Source: an uncultured Pseudomonadales bacterium
GTDB lineage: Bacteria; Pseudomonadota; Gammaproteobacteria; Pseudomonadales; Azotimanducaceae
Length of the DNA stretch: 64,000 bases
Assembly (NCBI GenBank): GCA_937775265.1
Contig: CALKBV010000006.1
Coordinates: 186,001-250,000, forward strand
Reading direction: 5' to 3'
Positions 44,701 through 53,745 of the stretch are shown in pieces. Numbering within the stretch: the stretch's first letter is position 1; each line of letters opens with the position of its first letter. Made by a program: the position numbers and the translations under genes. The notes under the pieces were generated by a model. It saw only the letters and a list, made by a program, of their open reading frames with translations, did not search any database and had not been told where the DNA came from.

Positions 44701-46763
44701 TGGCGGAATCAGAAAATGTCATCATAGAACCGTCTGATTTTTCCAGACCCAGCGCCCCCGGTAAAAAACCATTCTTCCAACCAAGTCCGGCAAAAATTTC
44801 AATCCTGGCCCTGTTTGGGCTTCTGTTAACGGTCGCGCTATTCATGTTCAATGCTCGGGCCGTAAAATTCGATTTCGATCCCGCTGAAACGAAATTTGAC
44901 ATTTTAAGTGGCTACCCAACGTATCAACTCGGTGAAAGATTTTTAATGCTACAGGGCGACTATGACATCCGCGCTGTGGCAGAAGGCTATTATCCCCTTG
45001 AATCAACAGTCAGCCTGACTGAAGAAGCCGACCAGAATTTCAACTTCTCTCTAAGGAAACTACCGGGCATCGTGGAAATCATCGCTCTGCACGAAGGAAC
45101 AGAAGTCCCCGGTGCAAAAGTTTTTGTTGATCAGACGCTAGTAGGCGAAACCACCCTCACCATCAACGAAGTGGATGCAGGATCAAGGGACATCTTCGTT
45201 AACCATCCTCGATATCTCCCGGCCCAGAAGGTGATCACGGTTGCGGGTAAGAGGCAGTTTCAATCTGAGCAAGTCACATTACTGCCAGCATGGGCAAACA
45301 TTTCAATTGACTCTATGCCAGGTGAAACAAAAATATATATCGATGACGAATTGGTTGGAACGACCCCGGCGATCCTGGAAGTGATCCAAGGTGAGCGAAC
45401 CTTACAAATCAGGAAGACCGGATACAAAGTGTTCGAATCGCTACTGGAAGTGATTGCTCAGGAGCACCAGGAATTGGATCGAGTGATCCTGGAAAAAGCT
45501 GACGGCAAGTTGAACATTGTCAGTAACCCTGCGGGGGTCAATGTCACTATTTCGGGTCATTACTACGGCCAAACGCCTCTTTCGGTCACGCTCGCACCGG
45601 CCGAAAACTACCTACTGGTTGCCACACGCGCCGGTTACCGAAACCACACAAGGTCGTTATCGGTTAGTCCTGATGAGGACCTTAGCCTGAACCTTTCCCT
45701 GAAACCGGTTGTAGGTCTGATAAAGCTCACAGTAACACCACCCGGGGCATCCCTGTTTGTGGACAATCAAGCCCTGGGTGACGCAAACCAGACGCTTGAA
45801 CTCAACGCACGTGCTCACGAGCTGCGCGTCGAACTGCCAGGCTATGCGAGCTATGAGACAAAAGTTATTCCGCAGCCAGGATTACCACAACAGCTGAACA
45901 TCGTCATGCTAACCGAGGAAGCTGCCAGAGTTTCATCGATTCCCCAACAAATTTCGACCGCTCTCGGTGATACTCTCAGGTTTGTTATTCCCGAAACCTT
46001 TGGTATGGGTGCAGGTCGACGGGAACCTGGCAGAAGATCAAATGAAATTGAAAAAAATGTCGAGCTGACTCGATCTTTCTATCTTGGTGAGCAAGAAATC
46101 AGCAATCGTTCATTCAAACAATTTGATCCCGGTCATGATTCCGGATTATTGGGGCGAGCACTCCTCAGCGAAGAAGACCGACCGGTCGTCAATGTCTCAT
46201 GGGAAGAAGCTGTCAGGTTCTCTAACTGGCTAAGTGAAAAGGATGGCCTCCCCGCTGCATATGCACTAAAAGATGGCCAGTGGCGCCTAAGGTCGCCAAC
46301 TACCATCGGATACCGTCTTCCCACCGAAGCAGAATGGGCATGGGCGGCGCGTTACGCTTCAGGGAGACTACCCACCAGATTTCCCTGGGGTGACAATATG
46401 CCACCCACTGCAGGTTCAGGTAACTACGCCGATGTTTCTGCAGCCAACATGGTGCCTTACAGTATCAAAGGTTATAACGATAACTTTCGAGGACCTGCGC
46501 CCTCGGGCACTTATGCGCCTAATGAGCTGGGCATCTTTGATCTAGCGGGCAACGTCTCGGAATGGATAAACGACTACTACTCAGTCGAATTACACCGGAA
46601 AACCCTGGTAGACCCACTAGGACCGGTCCAGGGAGATTATTACGTTATTCGAGGTTCAAATTACACACATGGCCGGTTCAGCGAACTCCGCTGGACGTTC
46701 AGAGATTACGGATCAGACCCAAGGCCAGATGTTGGATTTCGCATCGCGAGATTTGTTGAATGA
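44700..46763 (+). CDS. PEGA-repeat protein with cysteine-free FGE-like (SUMF1/EgtB) domain
   Basis: 687 residues. One transmembrane helix at ~33-51 (ISILALFGLLLTVALFMF), then about five PEGA-type beta repeats at ~55-420 (e.g. YDIRAVAEGYYPLEST, TLQIRKTGYKVFES, YLLVATRAGYRNHT, ELRVELPGYASYET), and a C-terminal formylglycine-generating-enzyme fold at ~430-687: FYLGEQEISNRSFKQF, PVVNVSWEEAVRFSNWL, YRLPTEAEWAWAARYA, GNVSEWINDYY, and VGFRIARF. No cysteine occurs anywhere in the protein, so the catalytic Cys pair of FGE is missing. Probably a structural or ligand-binding module in the periplasm. Starts with TAATG overlap with the pseudokinase gene. Confidence 0.88.
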   Translation: MAESENVIIEPSDFSRPSAPGKKPFFQPSPAKISILALFGLLLTVALFMFNARAVKFDFDPAETKFDILSGYPTYQLGERFLMLQGDYDIRAVAEGYYPLESTVSLTEEADQNFNFSLRKLPGIVEIIALHEGTEVPGAKVFVDQTLVGETTLTINEVDAGSRDIFVNHPRYLPAQKVITVAGKRQFQSEQVTLLPAWANISIDSMPGETKIYIDDELVGTTPAILEVIQGERTLQIRKTGYKVFESLLEVIAQEHQELDRVILEKADGKLNIVSNPAGVNVTISGHYYGQTPLSVTLAPAENYLLVATRAGYRNHTRSLSVSPDEDLSLNLSLKPVVGLIKLTVTPPGASLFVDNQALGDANQTLELNARAHELRVELPGYASYETKVIPQPGLPQQLNIVMLTEEAARVSSIPQQISTALGDTLRFVIPETFGMGAGRREPGRRSNEIEKNVELTRSFYLGEQEISNRSFKQFDPGHDSGLLGRALLSEEDRPVVNVSWEEAVRFSNWLSEKDGLPAAYALKDGQWRLRSPTTIGYRLPTEAEWAWAARYASGRLPTRFPWGDNMPPTAGSGNYADVSAANMVPYSIKGYNDNFRGPAPSGTYAPNELGIFDLAGNVSEWINDYYSVELHRKTLVDPLGPVQGDYYVIRGSNYTHGRFSELRWTFRDYGSDPRPDVGFRIARFVE

Positions 46764-47089
46764 CCAGCAAAACAATATTTTTCACTATTACACTCGCCGC
46801 TTTGTTCGCTCTACCGTTGAGTGCGGGTGAACATCAGCAGGAACCTGCACCCACCGCTGGCAGCTCAGGCCAGATTGACCCAATCCTCGATGAAGACATC
46901 GAACCTGTTAACGTATCCAAGGAACAAACCTCTGAACCGTTGTCTGAGCTATCATCTAAACAATCACCTAAACCTACCCCCCAGGGTGGTAACCTTCGAG
47001 CACGAGATATCGGGGATGCATTCAAAAACTTTCAGCCCAGCGAAGAAATCAGTGCCGACAACGCGGTAACATTTCCAGTGGATATTTAA
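46760..47089 (+). CDS. small secreted protein, function unknown
   Basis: 109 residues with a signal peptide (MTSKTIFFTITLAALFALPLSAG is the N-terminal region; cleavage near residue 22) and a Pro/Ser/Glu-rich mature part ending RARDIGDAFKNFQPSEE. Start overlaps the previous stop by 4 bp (ATGA). Its place between the PEGA/FGE gene and the proton channel gene suggests a small structural component of the same machine. No family recognised. Confidence 0.7.
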   Translation: MTSKTIFFTITLAALFALPLSAGEHQQEPAPTAGSSGQIDPILDEDIEPVNVSKEQTSEPLSELSSKQSPKPTPQGGNLRARDIGDAFKNFQPSEEISADNAVTFPVDI

Positions 47090-47117
47090 GTATCAAGCGT
47101 CTTTTTTAGGGAAAGCC

Positions 47118-47912
47118 ATGAGCAAAAAATTACCAATTGAATTTATCTACCAACTTTTTTCACTCATCATCGCCATCATCCTGGTACATGCCATCTACGT
47201 TTCAGTTGTGCGGCCAAACGCAGCCCTGGCACTTGAAGATCAGGCAATACAGCTGAACGCCAATCCTGACTATGTCCCTGAAAGATCCGCCTATGTCGTC
47301 ATCAGGGATTTTGAACAGGAAGCCTGTTTGATTCTCATGCTTTGGGCCATGTCGTTAATGGGTTACAAGGCAGTTCAGACAGCCAAGGAAAAAAGCGTTC
47401 TGCAACTCGATCTGATACCCCTTAATCAGGGAACCAGCATCCTTCCCGAAGACACACGCGAATACTCAAGGCCAATCCAGGCCTTACCCGAGGAACAGCA
47501 TAGATATCTTTTACCGCGAACCCTGCTGACTGCGCTGCATCGATTCAGGTCTACCCGAAACATTCAGGATGTCTCGCATGCGGTGCGGGCTATCTGCGAT
47601 TCCGAATCCGAGCGCCTCGATTCAGAGCTTTCAATGATTCGCTATATTGCATGGGCTATCCCGTCTATCGGGTTCCTTGGCACGGTGCGCGGTATTGGCC
47701 AGGCACTTGGCCAGGCTCACAAGGCAGTAGAAGGAGATATTACGGGCGTTACCCAATCACTTGGCGTCGCATTCAATTCTACTTTTGTCGCCTTGTTGAT
47801 CAGTATTTTGATCATGTTCCTTTTGCACCAGCTGCAATTAGCCCAGGAGCGGCTGGCGCTCGATGCAGAAGAATATTGTGACGTGCGCCTCGTTCGCCAC
47901 CTACAGACCTAA
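47118..47912 (+). CDS. MotA/TolQ/ExbB-family proton channel subunit
   Basis: 264 residues. Transmembrane helices: one at ~8-30 (SLIIAIILVHAIYVSVV), one at ~75-90 (CLILMLWAMSLMGYKAV), and the family's paired core helices near 175-240: AIPSIGFLGTVRGIGQAL and TQSLGVAFNSTFVALLISIL. These carry the conserved Gly/Pro and Thr/Ala pattern of ExbB/TolQ/MotA. Such proteins form pentameric proton channels that work with an ExbD/TolR/MotB-like partner. 28 bp after the small secreted gene. Confidence 0.9.
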   Translation: MSKKLPIEFIYQLFSLIIAIILVHAIYVSVVRPNAALALEDQAIQLNANPDYVPERSAYVVIRDFEQEACLILMLWAMSLMGYKAVQTAKEKSVLQLDLIPLNQGTSILPEDTREYSRPIQALPEEQHRYLLPRTLLTALHRFRSTRNIQDVSHAVRAICDSESERLDSELSMIRYIAWAIPSIGFLGTVRGIGQALGQAHKAVEGDITGVTQSLGVAFNSTFVALLISILIMFLLHQLQLAQERLALDAEEYCDVRLVRHLQT

Positions 47913-47924
47913 TCGGAGTCGGAC

Positions 47925-49241
47925 TTGAGTATTGCCGTATTTAATATCAATGACGCTGGAATTCAGCTCACCGTTGACAGCGAACTGGTTCAAACGAGTC
48001 CCGGTATCGCCGTACTCAACGACAACAGCCTGCTGACCGGAGAAGAAGCGAGCAAAAATGTAAAGCTTCTTCCGCGCTGGACAAACAATCGCTTCTGGAG
48101 CCAGTTAAACACCAACCCACTGCCTAACAGTACCGAACAGGTCCGTCACCACGCGGACATTGCCTTTGCTCACCTGGAACACCTTTGGCTACCTGTCAGC
48201 AAAAAAGTGGCAAACGTAATTTTGATAGTCCCAGGTTACTACCTCAATAACGACCTCGCTTTGCTACTAGGCATCGCCCGCGAATGTGGAATGCCCGTGA
48301 AAGGCATCGTTGACCAGTCCGTCATCGCAGCCAGTAATCTGCCCCTACGTTCCAATGTTATTCACCTTGACGTCCACCTTCATTCATTCACTCTCACGCA
48401 GATTAGCAATCGGGGCATCCTGGCGAGAAAAAATGTAAAGACCATTCTGGAAACCGGATTATCCACCCTCTTGGATCGTTGGGCGAACATCATTGCCAGT
48501 CAGTTTATACAGACCACGCGATTCGATCCGATGCACAATGCAGACACCGAACAACAGCTATTCAATTTGCTACCTGGCTGGATCAGAAATCTGCAAGACA
48601 GCAGCACGCATTCATTTAGCCTTAAAGCGGCAGACACAGAACATTCCGTCGCAATTTCGCAAGAGAGCCTGCTGAAGGCCTGCACACCACTGTATCCACA
48701 GATTGTTCAAGCCATCCGCAGCGAAACGTCCGCAAACGAGCCCGCCAGTCTGCTCCTGTCCCACCGACTCCAGGGCTTTCCAGGGCTCAAAGAATCACTC
48801 AAACTGGTTGCAAATCTGGAGATCATCGATCTGCCAGAGGAAAAAGCAAATGACTCTGCTGCAATCCATAATGCCGCGATCATCGGCAATATAGGCACCG
48901 TCAGCCACGTCGTCCAACTGGGGACCGGTGAAGTGGCGCCCCCCCCAAAACAGGAAACCAGCACCACCGGCGCAACTCATATTTTATGGCGTCACCAGGC
49001 AACTGCCATCGGCAAGGCGCTTTCCATCGATGCCGACCTCTCCGCAGGGCCCAGATTCAGCAATGATCCGGCATTCACTCTTTACGCCAAAAACAACCAG
49101 GTAATGATCGAATGTGGCGCTACGGACACGATAAAGATCAACGGCGCCGCGGTGGACCCTGACAGACCGCTAAAGCCTGGTGATCAAATTGAACTGGCCG
49201 GGGATCAGTTAACGTTGATTTCGGTTCCTCAAGATGGCTAG
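47925..49241 (+). CDS. actin/Hsp70-like ATPase-fold protein with FHA-like tail
   Basis: 438 residues, cytoplasmic. TTG start with GGAG 8 nt upstream. The N-terminal strand AVFNINDAGIQLTVDSELV and later VILIVPGYYLNNDLALLL, GIVDQSVIAASNL, VIHLDVHLHSFTLTQIS and ETGLSTLLDRWANIIA follow the order of actin/Hsp70/FtsA-fold proteins. The usual GGGT-type phosphate-2 loop is weak (VHLHSF), so ATPase activity is uncertain. The final ~60 residues (IKINGAAVDPDRPLKPGD, LTLISV) resemble an FHA beta-sandwich. Stop overlaps the next gene by 8 bp. Confidence 0.7.
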   Translation: MSIAVFNINDAGIQLTVDSELVQTSPGIAVLNDNSLLTGEEASKNVKLLPRWTNNRFWSQLNTNPLPNSTEQVRHHADIAFAHLEHLWLPVSKKVANVILIVPGYYLNNDLALLLGIARECGMPVKGIVDQSVIAASNLPLRSNVIHLDVHLHSFTLTQISNRGILARKNVKTILETGLSTLLDRWANIIASQFIQTTRFDPMHNADTEQQLFNLLPGWIRNLQDSSTHSFSLKAADTEHSVAISQESLLKACTPLYPQIVQAIRSETSANEPASLLLSHRLQGFPGLKESLKLVANLEIIDLPEEKANDSAAIHNAAIIGNIGTVSHVVQLGTGEVAPPPKQETSTTGATHILWRHQATAIGKALSIDADLSAGPRFSNDPAFTLYAKNNQVMIECGATDTIKINGAAVDPDRPLKPGDQIELAGDQLTLISVPQDG

Positions 49242-50328
49242 GAAACGGGAAACCAACATATTCAGCCTTTCCTTTCTGGACATCATGTCCTGCGGATTCG
49301 GGGCGGTGATTCTCATCTATATCATTATCAACCATGCAACGGTGACCACCAGTCAGGAACTCAACGCCCAACTCATGGCGGAGGTCAAAAAATTCGAGAT
49401 AGAAGTCAAAGAAGAGACGGCGGACCTGATCATCCTACGGAACACTGCAGAGGAGCAGGAAGACGAGATTATCACCACTGAACAACTGGCGATTGAAGTC
49501 ATCAACACCATCCGGCAACTCGAATCAGAGCTTGCCAATTTGCAACAGGCTGGGGCAAGCCAAGACAAAAGTATCGAAGAACTCAAATCAGAGCTCAAGG
49601 AACTTGAAGAGCAGGCCGCTAATATGGAGGGCAGCGTCGCCGCCGACGAAACAGCAGGTACCGCGCTACGCTCAGTGGTGGGGGAAGGCGACCGTCAATA
49701 TCTCACCGGCATGAAGGTCGGGGGGCAACACATCCTTATTCTTCTTGATTCGTCCGCCAGCATGCTCGACAAAACCATCGTCAACGTCATCAGGCGCAGG
49801 AATATGTCCGATGAACAGAAGCTTGCATCCAAAAAGTGGCAACGCGCCATAAAAACCGTAGAGTGGATCACTGCAAACATGCCCAAGGACGCGAATTTTC
49901 AGCTATTTACATTCAACGCAGAAACAAAACCTACCATACCCGGCACTGACGCTGACTGGTTAAGGACAGCCGAAAGGGCCGACACCGATGGCTCAATAGA
50001 AGGCATTAAAAAAACCATCCCCCAGGGCGGCACTTCTTTGCACAACGCCTTTGCGCTCGCCGCTCAAATGGAACCACAGCCTGACAACATTTTCCTGATT
50101 ATCGACAGTCTTCCTACCATGGGCATCGAGCCACCCAGGAAATCAACCATCGACAATAGGGGTCGGGTTGAGCTGTTTACCAGCGCCCTCAATCTGCTAC
50201 CTAATGACAGTCCGGTAAACGTGATTCTATTTCCAATGGAAGGAGACCCCATGGCGGCACCTTCTTATTGGCGGCTCGCCCAGATTACCGGGGGCTCATT
50301 TCTGGCACCACCAGAGGATTGGCCTTAA
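49234..50328 (+). CDS. membrane VWA protein with TolR/ExbD-like anchor, copy 1
   Basis: 364 residues: short basic N-terminus, a transmembrane helix at ~12-33 reading SLSFLDIMSCGFGAVILIYI, a coiled coil (~45-130, QLESELANLQQAG, ELKSELKELEEQAA), then a von Willebrand A domain from ~165 with MIDAS motif ILLDSSASM and later TFNAETKPTIPG and GGTSLHNAFALA. The LDxM...G pattern in the helix parallels the PLxDVxLxLLIxF proton helix of TolR/ExbD. Topology: C-terminal part periplasmic. Overlaps the actin-like gene by 8 bp, so tightly co-translated. Confidence 0.87.
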   Translation: MARKRETNIFSLSFLDIMSCGFGAVILIYIIINHATVTTSQELNAQLMAEVKKFEIEVKEETADLIILRNTAEEQEDEIITTEQLAIEVINTIRQLESELANLQQAGASQDKSIEELKSELKELEEQAANMEGSVAADETAGTALRSVVGEGDRQYLTGMKVGGQHILILLDSSASMLDKTIVNVIRRRNMSDEQKLASKKWQRAIKTVEWITANMPKDANFQLFTFNAETKPTIPGTDADWLRTAERADTDGSIEGIKKTIPQGGTSLHNAFALAAQMEPQPDNIFLIIDSLPTMGIEPPRKSTIDNRGRVELFTSALNLLPNDSPVNVILFPMEGDPMAAPSYWRLAQITGGSFLAPPEDWP

Positions 50329-50385
50329 CCGGGACCAGAAGACTGGGACGAAAGGGTTTGGATGAGATGACTTGGACGATATGAG

Positions 50386-51390
50386 ATGAGGAACAGACGA
50401 GAAATTGAAGGCATAAGTCTTTCATTCCTGGACGTGATCAGTTGCGGTTTCGGTGCGATCATTCTTTTGCTGGTACTCACTAAAGTATTCGAACCGGTTG
50501 TCATTGAAGATACCATATCGAATTTAGAAGGCTACCTGGCCGCACTCCAAGAGGAGCTTTTTGACCTGCGAGGCGAAGCCAAAGACATCAACCGAAAGAT
50601 GATTCGAAAGGAAGATCAGCAATCCGAAGAGATCGTCAGATTACTGAAACTGAATGCCGAGCTGACTGCGCTCAAATCCAAACATGAAAAAACGCTTGAT
50701 AAAACAAAGGTATCAACACTGGTCGAGGGCAAACTCGCTGAGGCGAAACAATCACTGACGGATGAAATGGCAAAGCTACTGGCAGACTACAGACGCACCG
50801 CGGATCTAGACAAGATTGGCGGTATCCCCGTTGACAGCGAGTACGTCATCTTCATCATTGATACCTCTGGCAGTATGTACAACTACGCTTGGCCACTTGT
50901 GCTGCAGAAGGTAGCAGAAACACTGGCCGTCTACCCCCGCCTAAAAGGTATCCAGGTAATGAACGACATGGGCAACTACATGTTTACCCAGTACGCCGGC
51001 GCATGGATTCCAGATACAAATGCCCGTCGTCGTGCCATTATCGATAGATTGCGTTCATGGAACGTATTCTCAAATTCATCTCCGGTCGAAGGAATAACGA
51101 AAGCCATTAGCACCTACTACAAACCCGGGAGGAAAATCAGCCTGTATGTTTTTGGGGATGAATTCAGCGGACGATCAATCCAGCAAGTAGTTGATGTCGT
51201 CGACCGAATCAATCGCACGGATTCAAAAGGAAATCGGCTGGTGAGAATTCATGGCGTCGGTTTTCCGGTTCAATTCGCCAACCCACCCCGATATCAGGAA
51301 ACAGGTATAAAATTTTCGATCCTGATGAGGACACTGTGTGAGAAAAATGGCGGAACCTTTGTCGGCCTGAATGACTTTCAAGCCTACTAA
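50386..51390 (+). CDS. membrane VWA protein with TolR/ExbD-like anchor, copy 2
   Basis: 334 residues, same architecture as copy 1: N-terminal helix SLSFLDVISCGFGAIILLLV (~12-31), coiled coil (~45-140, LKLNAELTALKSKHEKTL), and a VWA domain from ~155 with MIDAS IIDTSGSM, YVFGDEFSGRSIQQVVDV and a conserved end IHGVGFPVQF...MRTLCEKNGGTFVGL. The identical SLSFLD(I/V)(M/I)SCGFGA segment in both copies shows recent duplication or strong constraint. Last gene of the operon; convergent with the DUF4139 gene at a 4-bp gap. Confidence 0.88.
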   Translation: MRNRREIEGISLSFLDVISCGFGAIILLLVLTKVFEPVVIEDTISNLEGYLAALQEELFDLRGEAKDINRKMIRKEDQQSEEIVRLLKLNAELTALKSKHEKTLDKTKVSTLVEGKLAEAKQSLTDEMAKLLADYRRTADLDKIGGIPVDSEYVIFIIDTSGSMYNYAWPLVLQKVAETLAVYPRLKGIQVMNDMGNYMFTQYAGAWIPDTNARRRAIIDRLRSWNVFSNSSPVEGITKAISTYYKPGRKISLYVFGDEFSGRSIQQVVDVVDRINRTDSKGNRLVRIHGVGFPVQFANPPRYQETGIKFSILMRTLCEKNGGTFVGLNDFQAY

Positions 51391-51394
51391 TGCG

Positions 51395-52798
51395 CTACCA
51401 CTTGAATCGAACTGAGTACTCCAACTCGGCGTTACCTTGTGAAGGCACTTTCAACTCAAAGACATAAGTCATGCTGTCTCGTTTTGTTCCTTTTTGGCTC
51501 TCACTGATAATCGTCCAATCACCTGTCAGCTGTTCCTCTACACTAACGACGACAGATTCCGGCTTGTCATTCGTCATTTTTATCCGGTAACCCACCTCTG
51601 CTTCCCTTTCCCCAAAACGCTGGAAGGATGTCTGGATTCGATTTGCTGAAACATCGAAAGCACGTCCAATCGAAATGTCGATTTTATGTCCAGCGGCGGT
51701 GTGATCTATCCTGGATTCTCCGATGAAAGTTTCGCTTGCCTCGTCTCGCTCGTAGACTCGAATGTTCCCTGCAGGCAAAGGTTTATTCAGGCCGCTTCCC
51801 CGTGAGCCCTCTATGGTTATCCAAACAGCCGGAGACGACTCCTGGGCGGCCTGATTCCCAAAACGTTGCGCAACGGAAGCAAGTCGATAAGATTTCTCAT
51901 ACCGGATACCGTCCGCTGAAATCAGTTTCAACTGGGTCATGTCTTGGTTCAGGAGGTTGACCTGTCCGGGAAAGTGATAAGCGTGATAATCACCGGGACT
52001 GGATGTCACCGGGCTGGCAGAGTCGAAACTAGCTGTTGCTCTCATGTGCTGCACTTCCGCCATCACTTTTGGAACGCCCGGGTTTCGGTTAACGTCACCC
52101 GCCACAAGTACAAGTTCATCTACCGCGAAATCCGAACTGCTCTGGTTTCGAATGGTGACCCAGCCACTCAGGCTCGCTTCTTTCTCCAAGGTCAACGCAT
52201 AGTCCGCCTCCCATCCGACGCCGGCCGCATGGTAGCGAACCGTGAGTTCCTGCTTACCGAGTTTTTGGTTTTCACCTTTAAAAACGAGGGTCGGCGAAGT
52301 GTTAAGGTCGTCCGGGACGTACGGCAAGGAAATTGTCCCCTCTGGCGAAATTTCTATAATGTCACCGAACTTTACAATTTCCGGATTGATCGAAAGGAGT
52401 ATTCCTTCACGTAATATTTTTTCGTAGCCCTTTTCCTGGAGCAGGAATTTGCTATATTTCACTTTGCTTCCGACAAACCGTTCCAGCAGGGAATTAGGGT
52501 TCAACAAGTCGAAGCGATAGTCCTGTTGATTGGCAGAAAACCCCCGGGAAGCAGCAGAACTTATTGAAACGGTAGGCGGCAGAATAGTTCGCGCAACACC
52601 GGTGAACTCCAGCTCGATCTCTCCTGTCGGGAGCACCACTTCTCGCTGATCCCGAACCACCGTGAGATTTGAGTTAAATACGGTTAACGCCAGGCGAGTT
52701 CGACTTTCTACACCGAGTTCAAACTGTGATGCAGTCGCAATGCCCGTCGCCAGAACGACAATACCGACCATCAAAAACCGAGCTAATAAATGCTTCAT
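51395..52798 (-). CDS. DUF4139 domain-containing secreted protein
   Basis: 467 residues. Signal peptide (LMVGIVVLATGIATASQ) and a large beta-rich DUF4139 region: LTVFNSNLTVVRDQREVVLP, LTVRYHAAGVGWEADYALTL, GWVTIRNQSSSDF and GDWTIISESQKGTKRDSMTY. The family (COG5316) is uncharacterised and found in the periplasm or outer membrane of many Gram-negatives. It ends convergently with the VWA operon, so it may or may not belong functionally. Confidence 0.9.
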   Translation of the reverse strand: MKHLLARFLMVGIVVLATGIATASQFELGVESRTRLALTVFNSNLTVVRDQREVVLPTGEIELEFTGVARTILPPTVSISSAASRGFSANQQDYRFDLLNPNSLLERFVGSKVKYSKFLLQEKGYEKILREGILLSINPEIVKFGDIIEISPEGTISLPYVPDDLNTSPTLVFKGENQKLGKQELTVRYHAAGVGWEADYALTLEKEASLSGWVTIRNQSSSDFAVDELVLVAGDVNRNPGVPKVMAEVQHMRATASFDSASPVTSSPGDYHAYHFPGQVNLLNQDMTQLKLISADGIRYEKSYRLASVAQRFGNQAAQESSPAVWITIEGSRGSGLNKPLPAGNIRVYERDEASETFIGESRIDHTAAGHKIDISIGRAFDVSANRIQTSFQRFGEREAEVGYRIKMTNDKPESVVVSVEEQLTGDWTIISESQKGTKRDSMTYVFELKVPSQGNAELEYSVRFKW

Positions 52799-52878
52799 AG
52801 ATTTCTTCTAAATATGTTTTGACAGACGCTCTCAAGTTAGTTCATTTTAGCAGTCCCTGTCCGGGACCGGAGAACAAC

Positions 52879-53745
52879 ATGAACAAGGTTAAGTTTAATC
52901 GATCAGAAGTGGATGTCGGAAACATTCTGGCAATGGAACATGTCAATGTGACTGTTCCGGACCAACCTCTGGCGACGCTTTTCTATGTCAATCTACTCGG
53001 ATTCACGCGAGACCCTTACATGGATTTCGGTCCAACCAACGTCTGGATCAACGTTGGCCGCCAACAGTTCCATCTGCCTACGTCCGAAGCCCAGGTCCTG
53101 AGAGGCCATATCGGTGTTGTGGTACCCGACCTGAAATCGCTTCTGGTGCGGCTGCAGAAAATGGGCCGTCGGCTAAAAGATACCCAATTTACGTTCACGG
53201 AAAGAAAATACCACGTGGACATCACCTGCCCCTGGGGGAATCACCTCCGCTGTTTTCCCCCCGGCAAGTTCGGCAAAGCACAACTTGGGATTCCCTACGT
53301 CGAATTCCAAGTACCCGCTGACTCTGCGCCCGGAATCGGACGATTCTACGAGCAGGTCATGGGATGCCGAACCCACATCAACAAAGGGAAAAACCAGTGT
53401 GAGGTTCTTATCGGCCAGGAACAATTCATTCGGTTCAAGGAAACGCGCAAACCCGAACCTTCCTATGATGGACACCACATTGCGGTATACGTATCGAACT
53501 TTTCAGAACCACACAGGTACCTTAAGGACAACAACCTGATCACCGAGGAGTCAGACCAAAACCAGTACCGCTTTCAGACTATTGTTGACCCAAACAATGG
53601 AAAAGCCTTATTCGACATTGAGCACGAAGTTAGAAGCCTTCACCACCCCATGTACGAGAGACATCTAGTCAATCGAAATGCTGAACAAGGGTTCTTTAAC
53701 TACCAGGACGGTAGGGACGCGTTTACCCCACAGAAGATGGTGTGA
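52879..53745 (+). CDS. VOC (glyoxalase) family protein
   Basis: 288 residues with two vicinal-oxygen-chelate modules: MEHVNVTVPDQPLATLFYVN and GIPYVEFQVPADSAPGIGRFYE, the latter followed by HHIAVYVSNFSEPHRY. ATG at 52879 follows GGAGAACAAC; an upstream TTG frame start is less likely. Metal-dependent lyase, isomerase or dioxygenase activity is possible; substrate unknown. Its stop overlaps the methyltransferase start by 4 bp (GTGA). Confidence 0.88.
   Translation: MNKVKFNRSEVDVGNILAMEHVNVTVPDQPLATLFYVNLLGFTRDPYMDFGPTNVWINVGRQQFHLPTSEAQVLRGHIGVVVPDLKSLLVRLQKMGRRLKDTQFTFTERKYHVDITCPWGNHLRCFPPGKFGKAQLGIPYVEFQVPADSAPGIGRFYEQVMGCRTHINKGKNQCEVLIGQEQFIRFKETRKPEPSYDGHHIAVYVSNFSEPHRYLKDNNLITEESDQNQYRFQTIVDPNNGKALFDIEHEVRSLHHPMYERHLVNRNAEQGFFNYQDGRDAFTPQKMV

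Noticed and set aside
42427-51390. Zorya-type antiphage system
   Set aside because: An ExbB/MotA-like channel is present, but there is no ZorB-like OmpA/peptidoglycan-binding partner, no ZorC and no helicase ZorD; the gene content points to envelope function instead.
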